Of a stretch of 21,652 nt of DNA, positions 5,055 to 12,925 are shown in pieces. How positions within the stretch are numbered: position 1 is the first letter of the stretch; every line of letters starts with the position of its first letter. Below the pieces are notes generated by a model, which had not been told where the DNA came from, did no database searches, and worked only from the letters and a program-made list of their open reading frames with translations. The stretch spans positions 1 through 21,652 of IMG/VR virus record IMGVR_UViG_3300010939_000073; one strand, given 5' to 3'. The position numbers and the translations under genes were made by a program. Source of the stretch: a virus.

Positions 5055-5602
5055 TGGATATTCTAGGAATAGTCACATCATTATTCGGCGGTGGACTTAC
5101 CGGTTTGATTGGCGGGGTCACTGAGAAGGTTTTTGCTTATAAGGCTAGAAAGTTAGCTTTGCAAGAAAATCGTGAGAAATATACTCATGAAGTTAATATG
5201 AAAAAAGCCGACGCGGCTATAATGGCTCAAGAATGGGTGGCTCGAACAAAGGTTGCTGATATTGAGATGGTTGCAAAAATAGACACCGCTGATGCAAAAG
5301 CTTTTAGTGCTTCATTCAATGAACCGGTTCGGTATAGTCAGGGGGATCTTACAAAGAAACAAAATTGGTTTATGGTTTTATTGGATTTTATTCGTGGTAT
5401 TGTCCGTCCTGGTTTAACTTTATATTTGTGTGTGATTACGACAATTTTATATTTGAAGGCCGTTGCATTTGTTCCGGAGGGGGTTTCAGTTGAGCAATCG
5501 ATGGCTCTTGTTGACAAAGTGACAAATATGATTCTTTATGTTACGACAACTTGTATTTTATGGTGGTTCGGTAGTCGGAATCGTTTGAAAGCCGTGAGAT
5601 AA
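5054..5602 (+). CDS. Putative three-helix holin-like membrane protein
   Basis: 182 residues from ATG 5054 (TAATG with the previous gene). A Gly-rich hydrophobic N-terminus (about 4-24), a long charged helical section (25-100), then RGIVRPGLTLYL beginning a membrane segment (118-140) and another at about 152-172 ending WWFGSRNR. The R-x-x-RPG then two-helix arrangement resembles the three-TM holin family described from gene-transfer agents (GTA_holin_3TM), from memory. Placement among membrane peptides and near the DUF5675 gene supports a lysis role. The open frame extends to 5003 upstream, but the TAATG start is preferred. Confidence 0.65.
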   Translation: MDILGIVTSLFGGGLTGLIGGVTEKVFAYKARKLALQENREKYTHEVNMKKADAAIMAQEWVARTKVADIEMVAKIDTADAKAFSASFNEPVRYSQGDLTKKQNWFMVLLDFIRGIVRPGLTLYLCVITTILYLKAVAFVPEGVSVEQSMALVDKVTNMILYVTTTCILWWFGSRNRLKAVR

Positions 5603-5635
5603 TCCGGGTATTAAAAATAATCAGAGGAGATTATT

Positions 5636-5848
5636 ATGAATAAAAAACAGGATCTACCGAAGGTGTTCAAAACGCAAACGGGTTTATCGCTCCAATGGTC
5701 GGACGGTCTTACGATTAATTCTAGAACCGATACAAAGACAGTTATTGTACATATTCCTCATACCGAACTAAATAAAATTGTTCGTTTACTGTTTGAGGAA
5801 CTGAAAAGAGGGGGGATTATTTGTTCGATCGCGGAGACAAACCTATGA
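5636..5848 (+). CDS. Small hypothetical protein (70 aa)
   Basis: GAGGAG precedes ATG 5636. 70 residues: beta-rich N-terminal half (LSLQWSDGLTINSRTDTKTVIVHI) followed by an amphipathic helix LNKIVRLLFEELKRGG, so probably a compact soluble alpha/beta protein. Coupled through ATGA to the following membrane protein gene. No family recognised. Confidence 0.65.
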   Translation: MNKKQDLPKVFKTQTGLSLQWSDGLTINSRTDTKTVIVHIPHTELNKIVRLLFEELKRGGIICSIAETNL

Positions 5849-6099
5849 ACCATCAAGCGTTATTTACGACAACCGTTACAACTATTCTCTTGGGTTTGGC
5901 GGGATATTATCAGGATACCGCATTTGCTTATGCTTCAGTTCTTTCTTTGGCGATTGGTGCGGTTCAATCAATATATACCCGGCTTGTAGCGATACGCGAG
6001 AAGAAACCAGGACTAGACGATAAAACACGACAAGTTATTCATGATCTCGGTGCTCGTGTGGCTACGATAGAGTATAACGTGAAGCAGCGTGGCTTCTAA
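5845..6099 (+). CDS. Small two-helix membrane protein, holin-like
   Basis: ATG 5845 (ATGA with the previous gene, GGAG 8 bases upstream) gives 84 residues; a TTG at 5821 in the same frame is less likely. Hydrophobic segments at about 7-23 and 27-48, then a polar helix ending ARVATIEYNVKQRGF. Two membrane helices with a charged C-terminus is the layout of class II holins. Second holin or antiholin for the 5054 protein is plausible, not proven. Confidence 0.6.
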   Translation: MNHQALFTTTVTTILLGLAGYYQDTAFAYASVLSLAIGAVQSIYTRLVAIREKKPGLDDKTRQVIHDLGARVATIEYNVKQRGF

Positions 6100-6100
6100 A

Positions 6101-6157
6101 ATGCCTGAACGATACGCTGATCGTTTGAATCGAGCAAAACAGTATTTAGGATTTTAA
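6101..6157 (+). CDS. Possible 18-residue peptide
   Basis: ATG 6101, one base after the previous stop, opens 18 codons (PERYADRLNRAKQYLGF after Met), a basic amphipathic helix. No ribosome binding site is seen, so expression would rely on reinitiation. Listed with low confidence. Confidence 0.25.
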   Translation: MPERYADRLNRAKQYLGF

Positions 6158-6173
6158 AACTAGGAGACGATAT

Positions 6174-6575
6174 ATGGCTTTAACATTTGGAACATCAATC
6201 GCGGTTAATAATATTCTAGCCCTTCGAGCTTTCCATACATTCATTTTTAATTATACGTTTCATGAAAAAACCTCTTTGTTTGAGAGACTTTGGCTGCCCG
6301 ACCTTAAGAAGTGGGTGGCGAAGCGTGCAATGGCGACAATGAGAAGCCTCCTCAAGGACTCTAATGCGAAAACCGCTTCTGTCTCACTAAACGATGTATC
6401 CGGTGATTTTTTTGCAGTTTTGTACATTGTGCGTAATTCACATCTTATTGTAAATATTCATACTGGGCAGGATCTTTTCCAGCTTTTAGCCCAAATGGCT
6501 CTTGAGTTTGAGAAAATTCGTAAACCTAAAATGGAGGCGGGATATGAACAACGAAAGGCTAGCCAAAACGGGTAA
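6174..6575 (+). CDS. Hypothetical protein before terminase (133 aa)
   Basis: TAGGAGA lies 8 bases before ATG 6174. 133 residues, mixed alpha/beta with hydrophobic patches (LALRAFHTFIFNY; FFAVLYIVRNSHLIVNIHTG) and a basic Lys/Gln-rich tail. No transmembrane helix of full length, no motif recognised. Overlaps the terminase small subunit gene by 32 bases. Position just before the packaging genes is the only functional hint. Confidence 0.65.
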   Translation: MALTFGTSIAVNNILALRAFHTFIFNYTFHEKTSLFERLWLPDLKKWVAKRAMATMRSLLKDSNAKTASVSLNDVSGDFFAVLYIVRNSHLIVNIHTGQDLFQLLAQMALEFEKIRKPKMEAGYEQRKASQNG

Positions 6576-6993
6576 CATTAGAAAGGGCCAGGTATTAAAT
6601 CCGAACGGACGACCGAAAGGTGCTAAAGGGAAAAGATTTAATATTAAGGAACGATTACTTGGCAAGTGGAAAAGGCATCCCGCCGATGAATTAGTTCAGC
6701 TGGCTAAAACCCTTAAAGATAACGGAAAATACGAAGAGGCGGCTGATATTTGGGAAAACCTCCTTAAATATTTCGAGCCAACAAGAAAGCCGGTTGAATC
6801 AAAACCCGAACCGTCTAATCCAGACGAGTCGGCAGAAGCCGCGGCAGAAACTTTTAAACTTTTAGAGGAGATAGAGCAGAATGGATTTGACCAAACTAAG
6901 GGCAGTGAAAGAGATGGCTTGGAGGGCGGGAAGATTAATCTACCTTTTAAAGCCAGCCCAAAAGAAGATTTACCGGGACATAAAAAACAGTAA
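6544..6993 (+). CDS. terS: Probable terminase small subunit
   Basis: 149 residues from ATG 6544 (GGAGG 9 bases upstream); a start at 6502 in the same frame lacks this site. The N-terminus carries NPNGRPKGAKGKR (residues 19-31), the motif seen in DUF5681 proteins often encoded next to large terminases. Residues 35-80 form helices with a DNA-binding look, then a Pro/Glu-rich linker. It recognises the packaging site on phage DNA and recruits TerL. The 3' end overlaps terL by 113 bases, longer than any other overlap here. Confidence 0.65.
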   Translation: MNNERLAKTGNIRKGQVLNPNGRPKGAKGKRFNIKERLLGKWKRHPADELVQLAKTLKDNGKYEEAADIWENLLKYFEPTRKPVESKPEPSNPDESAEAAAETFKLLEEIEQNGFDQTKGSERDGLEGGKINLPFKASPKEDLPGHKKQ

Positions 6994-8341
6994 TGAGCTG
7001 ATTTATGTTATAAATTGTTCTAGACGACTAGGTAAAACTTTTGTTATGAGTGTAATTTGTATTGAAGCGGCTTTACAGAATATAAATTTTCAGATTCATT
7101 TTGGAGCTCCTTATCAAAACGCGCTTAGAGACTTTTTATTGCCGATTTTTAGACAGATCCTTAAAGATTGTCCCGTTGATATCAGACCCGTCTGGAAACA
7201 ACACGAAAGTAAGTGGGTTTTTAAAAACGGTAGCTACATTAAGTTGTGCGGCGCTAATAACGGTCAGTTCGATAATCTTCGTGGGAATAAGTCTGATCTT
7301 TTCGTTTTGGATGAAGCGGCTCAAATTGATAAAGTTGATGATGTTATACACGGGGTGGCTATGCCGCAGCTTCTTAGCAGTAAAAACCCCCATAAAAAAA
7401 TTATTCTTCCGAGTACGCCGCCAACAACTCCTGATCATCCGTTTAAACGGTATGCCGAAAATGCAAAAGCGGTTAATGCCTATTCACACTTTACCATTTA
7501 TGATGCCGGATATTCTGTTGAGGAAATCGACCGGATCGCTAGTGAGATTGATGGCGGAAAAAATTCTACTTATTTTAAACGAGAATATCTTGCTCAGTTT
7601 GTCGTAGAAGAAGAACTTCAGATACTTCCTGAGTGGAAATCTGAATACGTTCAAGAAATAAAGAAAAACGATTTCTTTCAGTTCTATACGGTAGTCGAGG
7701 GCCTTGATATCGGTTATCGTGACTTTACTGCTTGGATTATGGGATATTATGATTTCACCAACTCACGGTTAGTAATCGAACACGAATATTCGTTGCGCGA
7801 AAACGAATATACAACTAAAACCTTGGCGAAAGGAATTAAAGTCGGTGAGGACGAATATAGAAAAGGTAATACAACACGGATTCGTCGTATCTCCGACAAT
7901 AATAATCTTAATTTGATTGCGGATTTATCTCGTCTACATAAATTACCGTTTGGTCCGATACGCAAAAATATAAAGGACGGAAAAATAAGACACGATAAAG
8001 AGTGGATGGTAAGTCAAACAAGAAAATGGATTAATGATGGAAAACTTATCGTTCATCCACGATGTAAGATGCTTATAGCGTCATTAGATTTTGGTATTTG
8101 GAAAGCAGGACATTCAGACTTTGCGAAGAGTGAAAAACTAGGACATTATGATTTTTTGGATGCTTTGATTTATCTAGTCGCGGGACTTATTCCGTCTGTT
8201 CAAAATATAAATCCTATTCCGCCGTTATATAAAATAAACGTTACAAAAACGATGTTTCCTAATAATAAATTGCCCACACAGCATGAAAACCCGCAAGACG
8301 CTGAAATTTTAAAGATTTTTAACTACGAAACTAAAGGATAA
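6881..8341 (+). CDS. terL: Terminase large subunit (packaging ATPase-nuclease)
   Basis: 486 residues, usual size for this family. Walker A CSRRLGKT (46-53), Walker B LFVLDEA with D144/E145, coupling motif PSTPPT (177-182). The nuclease domain has acidic residues in GLDIG (D276), RISDN (D339) and HYDFLDAL (D424, D427), as in RNase H-like terminase nucleases. It powers DNA translocation into the prohead through the portal and cuts the concatemer. ATG 6881 has GAGGAG 10 bases upstream; an internal ATG at 6914 would shorten the overlap with terS. Confidence 0.93.
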   Translation: MDLTKLRAVKEMAWRAGRLIYLLKPAQKKIYRDIKNSNELIYVINCSRRLGKTFVMSVICIEAALQNINFQIHFGAPYQNALRDFLLPIFRQILKDCPVDIRPVWKQHESKWVFKNGSYIKLCGANNGQFDNLRGNKSDLFVLDEAAQIDKVDDVIHGVAMPQLLSSKNPHKKIILPSTPPTTPDHPFKRYAENAKAVNAYSHFTIYDAGYSVEEIDRIASEIDGGKNSTYFKREYLAQFVVEEELQILPEWKSEYVQEIKKNDFFQFYTVVEGLDIGYRDFTAWIMGYYDFTNSRLVIEHEYSLRENEYTTKTLAKGIKVGEDEYRKGNTTRIRRISDNNNLNLIADLSRLHKLPFGPIRKNIKDGKIRHDKEWMVSQTRKWINDGKLIVHPRCKMLIASLDFGIWKAGHSDFAKSEKLGHYDFLDALIYLVAGLIPSVQNINPIPPLYKINVTKTMFPNNKLPTQHENPQDAEILKIFNYETKG

Positions 8342-8343
8342 TT

Positions 8344-10446
8344 ATGGCAATTAAAATCAGCCAGGATATTTATTGGGCTGTGGAACCGGAACTATCAACA
8401 CTAATCGGGTATTTATCCCAAAAAGTTACAGATTTCGATAAGCATATTGATATGTCGGGTCGTTGGTTAACTGCTCGTGATCTTTATTACAATTATTATC
8501 TTGTTAATGAAACTAATTTTACTTATCCGACGTACGGTGCAGACGGATTTAAAAGATTAAATATAAATCATTTTCGTCATAAACTAAAAGCCTTGTTGTC
8601 TCTGGTCACAGCGCAACGAGTTGTTCCGGAACCTATTGCGACAAATACTGATCACAAGTCACAATCACAGGTTAATTTCTGTAAAAATATTCTTAAATAT
8701 TTAAACGTTGAAAAGAAACTTGATTCGAAGTTTCAACTTGCGACAGAATCGGCGTTAGTTTTAGGTGCGGCTTATATAGCCCGAGAATGGGACGCTAAGT
8801 TAGGGGATGTATACGCGGTAGATCCAGAAACAGGACTATCTAAACATAAAGGGGATGTTGTAGTCAGTGTTTATAACTGGTTAGACGTGATTTTTGATTA
8901 CGCTAACGGTTCGTATGAGGATTGCCCTTGGGTTATACTCCGGAGATATGTTAATCGTTGGGATTTAGTTGCCAAATTTCCTCAACACGCTGATGCAATT
9001 AAAGCGATGCAAATTGCTCCGGAGACCAAACGACATCGACTCGGCCATATTATTAATGAATTCAACGAGGATTTAATCCCTCTTTATACTTTTCATCATA
9101 AAAAAACGGCGGCATTACCTAATGGTCGGACTACTCTTTTCCTTGATAGCAATACTGCTTTGTTTGATGGTGATCTGCCTTATAAGCGGATTCCTGTCGC
9201 TCGTATCGCATCTGACGACCAGATAGATAGCCCGTTTGCTTATACAATAGCTATGGATCTTTTACCGATTCAAAAGGTTTACAATGCTCTTTGTTCTGTG
9301 GTTTGTACGAATCAAGCTGCATTTGGAGTACAGAACATATTAATCCCGCGTGACGCCTCTATTTCATTGACCCAATTAACCGAGGGCCTTAATGCGATTT
9401 ATTATGATCCGTCATTGACACAAGGCGCTAAACCGGAACCGTTAAATCTTTTAGTGACCAAACGTGAGGTTTTCGAGTGGATTGAATACCTCGAACAAAA
9501 AATGGCACAGATTTCGGGAGTGAACGAGACAATCCAGGGACAGCCCGAAGCGAATTTGAAAAGTGGAACCGCTTTAGCTTTTGTCGCGTCTCAAGCTCTT
9601 GTTTTTATTAGTCCATTATCTCGTTCGTATCATTCTTTAATCAGTGATACTTGGACCGGTATTCTTGATATTTTAAAAGAGTACGCCACGACCCCCCGCA
9701 TGATTCTCATTTCGGGATTAGCGAATAAAGCTGAAGCAAAGAATTTTACCAATAAGGATGTCGCAAGTATCGATCGTGTTATAGTTGAAGACGGTAATCC
9801 GTTGACACAGACGTTAGCCGGTCGTATTCAAATTGCACAAGATTTAGTTCAAGCAGGACTAGCAACTAAAGAAGAATATTTAAATGTTCTAACGACGGGC
9901 CAGCTTGAACCAGTTTATCAGGCAGAAAACGCAGGAGTTATGCGCATTAAAGAAGAGAACGAACGGTTACAAAAAGGTCAACCTGTTAAGGTTATATCAA
10001 CAGATAATCATCCACTAGATATCCGTGAACATATGATTCTTTTAAATTCGCCGGACGTTCGAAATGATCCGAACCCGAATAATCCGATTAAGAAAGTTGT
10101 TACGGAGCATGTTTTGGAACATATTAATCAGTGGAGTATGATGGATCCTCGTCTCGGCGTTGCACTAGGAATTCCTCCCGCGCCCTCGCCGCCTCAAATG
10201 GCCGGACCACCGGGACCACCGGGAATGCCGGGCGGCGCGCCACCTACCGGGATTCCCGGTCAAAATTCCGGAAAGGAAAACCCCACGGGAGCAAGTACGC
10301 CGGGCGTCATTGCAAATGTTCCGCCGGTTTCACCTCCGAATGTTGCCGCGCCGAAGCAACCGTCTTTACCACCAGGAAGTCCAGAAATAAATCAAGATGC
10401 TGCCGGGAGTGTGCCTATGGGTATTCCCCCAGTACCGTCTCAATAA
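8344..10446 (+). CDS. Portal protein with Pro/Gly-rich tail
   Basis: 700 residues, close to the P22 portal length (about 725). Starts 2 bases after terL, with AAGGAT 6 bases upstream. Typical portal features: N-terminal helices with aromatic DLYYNYYL, central beta/alpha domain QRVVPEPIATN... to about residue 240, and ISGVNETIQGQPEANLKSGTA (about 390-410) leading to long helices, the stem and crown. From about residue 610 the sequence is Pro/Gly/Ala-rich with collagen-like GPPGPPGMPGG, probably disordered. The dodecamer forms the DNA gate and nucleates head assembly. Family call is from size, position and sequence style. Confidence 0.85.
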   Translation: MAIKISQDIYWAVEPELSTLIGYLSQKVTDFDKHIDMSGRWLTARDLYYNYYLVNETNFTYPTYGADGFKRLNINHFRHKLKALLSLVTAQRVVPEPIATNTDHKSQSQVNFCKNILKYLNVEKKLDSKFQLATESALVLGAAYIAREWDAKLGDVYAVDPETGLSKHKGDVVVSVYNWLDVIFDYANGSYEDCPWVILRRYVNRWDLVAKFPQHADAIKAMQIAPETKRHRLGHIINEFNEDLIPLYTFHHKKTAALPNGRTTLFLDSNTALFDGDLPYKRIPVARIASDDQIDSPFAYTIAMDLLPIQKVYNALCSVVCTNQAAFGVQNILIPRDASISLTQLTEGLNAIYYDPSLTQGAKPEPLNLLVTKREVFEWIEYLEQKMAQISGVNETIQGQPEANLKSGTALAFVASQALVFISPLSRSYHSLISDTWTGILDILKEYATTPRMILISGLANKAEAKNFTNKDVASIDRVIVEDGNPLTQTLAGRIQIAQDLVQAGLATKEEYLNVLTTGQLEPVYQAENAGVMRIKEENERLQKGQPVKVISTDNHPLDIREHMILLNSPDVRNDPNPNNPIKKVVTEHVLEHINQWSMMDPRLGVALGIPPAPSPPQMAGPPGPPGMPGGAPPTGIPGQNSGKENPTGASTPGVIANVPPVSPPNVAAPKQPSLPPGSPEINQDAAGSVPMGIPPVPSQ

Positions 10447-10460
10447 TTTAGGAGAAAGCT

Positions 10461-10814
10461 ATGCCATACCAAAAAATAGATGGAACCATTATTACGCTGA
10501 CAGATGTAGTTACTTTACAGAATGTTGATTATAATCTGCATAATGTAAACAACCAAAATAAAGCGGCGTATGGACTTTCTGTTCAGGTTGTTTATAGTTC
10601 TGCTGGCGGTTTTGATTGGACTTTAAAACTACAAGGTTCAAATGACGGAGTTAATTTTTCAGATGTTGTCGGAAGTTCGTTAAATATTACGGCTAATGGA
10701 AATACAATTTATGACATTGGAAATCCTAATTATCGTGTTCTTCGTGTGGTGGCTACGCGGGTATCCGGAACAGTTACTTTTGTTCTAACCTATAATGCGG
10801 TTAATTTAAGTTAA
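10461..10814 (+). CDS. Small beta-rich virion protein (117 aa)
   Basis: TAGGAGA before ATG 10461. 117 residues, almost all beta-strand in appearance, with KLQGSNDGVNFSDVVGSS and YRVLRVVATRVSGTVTFVLT. The GSNDG-x-x-F motif is common in phage beta-sandwich decoration or fibre-associated proteins. Lying between portal and scaffold genes suggests a head or neck accessory protein. Confidence 0.65.
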   Translation: MPYQKIDGTIITLTDVVTLQNVDYNLHNVNNQNKAAYGLSVQVVYSSAGGFDWTLKLQGSNDGVNFSDVVGSSLNITANGNTIYDIGNPNYRVLRVVATRVSGTVTFVLTYNAVNLS

Positions 10815-10824
10815 GGAGAACATT

Positions 10825-11184
10825 ATGGGAGATATAATTAAACTACCCTTAAGTGATAGTGGGATTTCTAACCAAGTTCGTGGGACGATTCTTGTTGGAG
10901 ATATTGGAGCTAATGCTGGTGCTCTTACAGTAACAGGGGGTTTAATTAGCGCCTCTGCTACAGTTCCTTCGGCGGGCGTATCAAATATCACTCTTACTTT
11001 TCCTGCTGTTACGAATCCAATAGTTTCTATCACAGTTGAAGGTATAGGGTCAGATATTCTAGATAATGATCTTGTTATGCCCATTATTCGGAGTTTAACT
11101 AGCACAAGTTTGGATATTTTTGTGGAAGAGTCGGCGGCTGTCGTTCAGAATGTTATTTTTCATATTACTATAACCGCGCAATAA
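10825..11184 (+). CDS. Small beta-rich virion protein (119 aa)
   Basis: AAGGAG before ATG 10825. 119 residues, Gly/Ala/Ser/Val-rich, alternating hydrophobic strands (VSNITLTFPAVTNPIVSITV; VIFHITITA). No cysteine, no signal peptide. Probably a virion decoration or fibre knob-like component, by position and composition only. Confidence 0.6.
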   Translation: MGDIIKLPLSDSGISNQVRGTILVGDIGANAGALTVTGGLISASATVPSAGVSNITLTFPAVTNPIVSITVEGIGSDILDNDLVMPIIRSLTSTSLDIFVEESAAVVQNVIFHITITAQ

Positions 11185-11194
11185 ATTTTAGAGG

Positions 11195-11231
11195 ACGCTT
11201 ACGTACTCTCTGCTGTATAAAAGAGAAGCGT
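11195..11231 (+). promoter_or_regulatory. Hairpin in scaffold gene leader
   Basis: ACGCTT (11195-11200) pairs with AAGCGT (11226-11231), continued inside by CTCT (11206-11209) with AGAG (11222-11225) across a 5-base bulge. It stands 4 bases before the AAGGAG of the scaffold gene. It could stabilise mRNA or gate the ribosome binding site; no T-run follows, so it is not a terminator. Confidence 0.45.
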
Positions 11232-11246
11232 TAAAAGGAGATCATA

Positions 11247-12263
11247 ATGGCTAAAGCACCTACAGTACCGATTGTAACACCACCGACAATACCACCGACA
11301 ATACCACCGACAATACCACCGACAATACCACCGACAATACCACCGACAATACCACCGACAATACCACCGACATCAGCCGGTAATGCTGGGTCCAAAGACG
11401 GAAAGCCGGTTTTAAAAGACGTTAAAATTCTAAATACGCCGGCCAACAAAGAAGCAGCCGATAAGATTAAAACTGAAACTTCCAAAGAGAAAGAAGTAAT
11501 TCGCAAGATTAAAATTGGTGAAATAGAATATGATGAATTGGTTCTTGCCAAGATGATCGAAAAATCGAAAGGGGCCGATAAAAAGTTCTTAGAGGCTGCC
11601 AAGACTCGTAAAGAAGCGTTTCGAGTTTTTAAAATGGCCAAAGAGAACCCTCATGAGTTCCTTAAAAGAACCGGTCACGATCCGAAAAAGTTTTCATACG
11701 ATGAGGTTGCAAAAGATATTCAAGATAAACTTCGTGATCCTCGTGAGGTAGAACTAGAGGCCGCAAAGAAACGGCTTGATGAATTTGAGAAAGAAAAGGC
11801 CACTCGTAGACAAACTGAAAAGGATGCAAAAACAGCCCAAGAAGCTAAAGCGTTAGAACAACGCTTCCATAGTGAGATTATAGAAGCTCTAGAAGCGACA
11901 CCTTCAATTCCTAAAAACGGATTCAGCGTTGCTAAAATTGCAAGGTACATTGATACGGTTCGGGATAAAACCGGCGTTCTTTTAAATGCTAAAGAAGTGA
12001 TCGGTGTTATTGATAAAGATATCCGGTCTGAGGTGTCTGGAATTCTTAAGGGGGCGACAGCCGAGCAGATCATAGAATTAGTTGGTGCGGAAGGTATTGA
12101 AGCAATCCGGCAGTATCACTTGACGAAACCCAAAGATCCGCTTGCAGGAAATGATGGTCAGGAAACAAAACCTGATGGTAAGTTTAAACCTAGACGCTGG
12201 GGTACGAGTCATGAGTTCTGGAAGACTATTGATGTAGCCGCTAAAGAAGAGAGGGGTGAATAA
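11247..12263 (+). CDS. Probable scaffolding protein
   Basis: 338 residues from ATG 11247, with AAGGAG upstream. After MAKAPTVPIVT comes a PPTI repeat (residues 12-43), then a long Lys/Glu-rich, mostly helical protein (about 60-290) and a basic C-terminus KFKPRRWGTSHEFW. The position between portal and major capsid, the size (P22 scaffold about 303) and the charged helical make-up fit a scaffold that directs prohead assembly and exits through the portal. No protease signature. Sequence similarity to known scaffolds was not tested. Confidence 0.65.
   Translation: MAKAPTVPIVTPPTIPPTIPPTIPPTIPPTIPPTIPPTIPPTSAGNAGSKDGKPVLKDVKILNTPANKEAADKIKTETSKEKEVIRKIKIGEIEYDELVLAKMIEKSKGADKKFLEAAKTRKEAFRVFKMAKENPHEFLKRTGHDPKKFSYDEVAKDIQDKLRDPREVELEAAKKRLDEFEKEKATRRQTEKDAKTAQEAKALEQRFHSEIIEALEATPSIPKNGFSVAKIARYIDTVRDKTGVLLNAKEVIGVIDKDIRSEVSGILKGATAEQIIELVGAEGIEAIRQYHLTKPKDPLAGNDGQETKPDGKFKPRRWGTSHEFWKTIDVAAKEERGE
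11280..11375 (+). repeat. Eight 12-bp tandem repeats encoding PPTI
   Basis: Eight consecutive units of CCACCGACAATA, the last ending in TCA, encode PPTI x7 then PPTS. Units are almost identical at the base level, so copy number probably changes by slippage. The product segment is an extended polyproline-type linker at the scaffold N-terminus. Confidence 0.95.
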
Positions 12264-12265
12264 TC

Positions 12266-12460
12266 ATGGGCGATCAAACTACGGTTGAACCTAAAATCAT
12301 AGAAGCGTTTTATATTGTCCCTAAATCTGGTGGCTTTCAAACTCATAAAGTTACCATTAAAGACGGTGACGTTTATAGTGATAAGCTTTTTGGCGATCTT
12401 GATGCTTGGGATCCAGTTATGAATTCATTGGAATATGAGTTAAGTAGCCGGTTTCAATAA
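12266..12460 (+). CDS. Small acidic hypothetical protein (64 aa)
   Basis: ATG 12266 starts 2 bases after the scaffold stop, with GAGGGGTGA upstream. 64 residues, acidic, beta-rich first half (AFYIVPKSGGFQTHKVTIKDGDVYSD) and helical end. No family recognised. It may be a head accessory protein, going by its place between scaffold and capsid genes. Confidence 0.65.
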   Translation: MGDQTTVEPKIIEAFYIVPKSGGFQTHKVTIKDGDVYSDKLFGDLDAWDPVMNSLEYELSSRFQ

Positions 12461-12534
12461 AGTTTTAAGTTGGGGCGTTTCTTAGTGCCCATATGTTTTC
12501 TTACGGTCTTTCCAAAATAAAGATCGCAATTTAA

Positions 12535-12610
12535 CGCAGAATGGAGTAATGGTTAACTCGCGAGGCTCATAATCTCGAAACCGACGGTTCGATTCCGTCT
12601 TCTGCTACCA
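12535..12610 (+). tRNA. tRNA with CAU anticodon (Met-type, initiator-like features)
   Basis: Complete cloverleaf with encoded CCA: acceptor CGCAGAA/TTCTGCT in which only position 1 (C) and 72 (T) fail to pair, T8, D-stem GAGT/ACTC with GG in the loop, anticodon stem CGAGG/TCTCG, loop CTCATAA (CAT at 12568-12570), 5-base variable loop, T-stem GACGG/CCGTC with loop TTCGATT, discriminator A. The 1-72 mismatch and A11-U24 pair recall bacterial initiator tRNA, but the three G-C pairs of the initiator anticodon stem are missing. It could also be an elongator Met or, if lysidine-modified, Ile tRNA. Confidence 0.93.
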
Positions 12611-12639
12611 TTTATAGCCGATAGTTTATTATAAACCAT

Positions 12640-12797
12640 TGGCCATACGGACTGATCTCCCGTATGGCCAGCCATATAATTACGCCAAAGATTTCGGTAC
12701 CTCCCCGCGGGGGGATGAAATCGCCTTTGTACAGAGGTAATTCCCGCCCCATTTAAAATCCACCTACCCCTTTCGTTGGGATGGTCGGTCTCGAAAG
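12640..12797 (+). ncRNA. Candidate structured RNA after the tRNA
   Basis: Successive hairpins: a perfect 11-bp stem TGGCCATACGG/CCGTATGGCCA (12640-12650 with 12660-12670, 9-base loop); GATTTC/GAAATC (12690-12695 with 12717-12722) enclosing TCCCC/GGGGA (12702-12706 with 12711-12715); and CTTTCG/CGAAAG (12770-12775 with 12792-12797). No T-run follows the first stem. No start codon with ribosome binding site is found on the plus strand here. It does not match an RNA family I recognise. It could be part of a tRNA-containing transcript or a long capsid leader. Confidence 0.5.
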
Positions 12798-12883
12798 AGT
12801 GCAGCAAAATGATGTATCTAAAATGATAATCGACGGTGCAAAACAGTTAACGGCACACCTAATCCCTAGCCATTGAATTATAC

Positions 12884-12921
12884 ATTATAACATCTAATGA
12901 TTATGTATTATAACATCTAAT
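12884..12921. repeat. Direct repeat pair ATTATAACATCTAAT
   Basis: Exact 15-base copies at 12884-12898 and 12907-12921, spaced 23 bp, located about 100 bases before the capsid gene. They contain TATAA-like sequence and could be tandem -10 elements or binding sites; no matching -35 at 17 bases is seen. Confidence 0.55.
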
Positions 12922-12925
12922 CATC

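Noticed and set aside
11280-11375. CRISPR-like array
   Set aside because: Repeats are contiguous 12-mers without spacers inside a coding frame.
11231-11641. Leftward frame with Gly-Val-Ile repeats
   Set aside because: Mirror of the PPTI repeat in the scaffold gene; no ribosome binding site.
12553-12807. Leftward 84-codon frame
   Set aside because: Runs across the tRNA and hairpins; no ribosome binding site.
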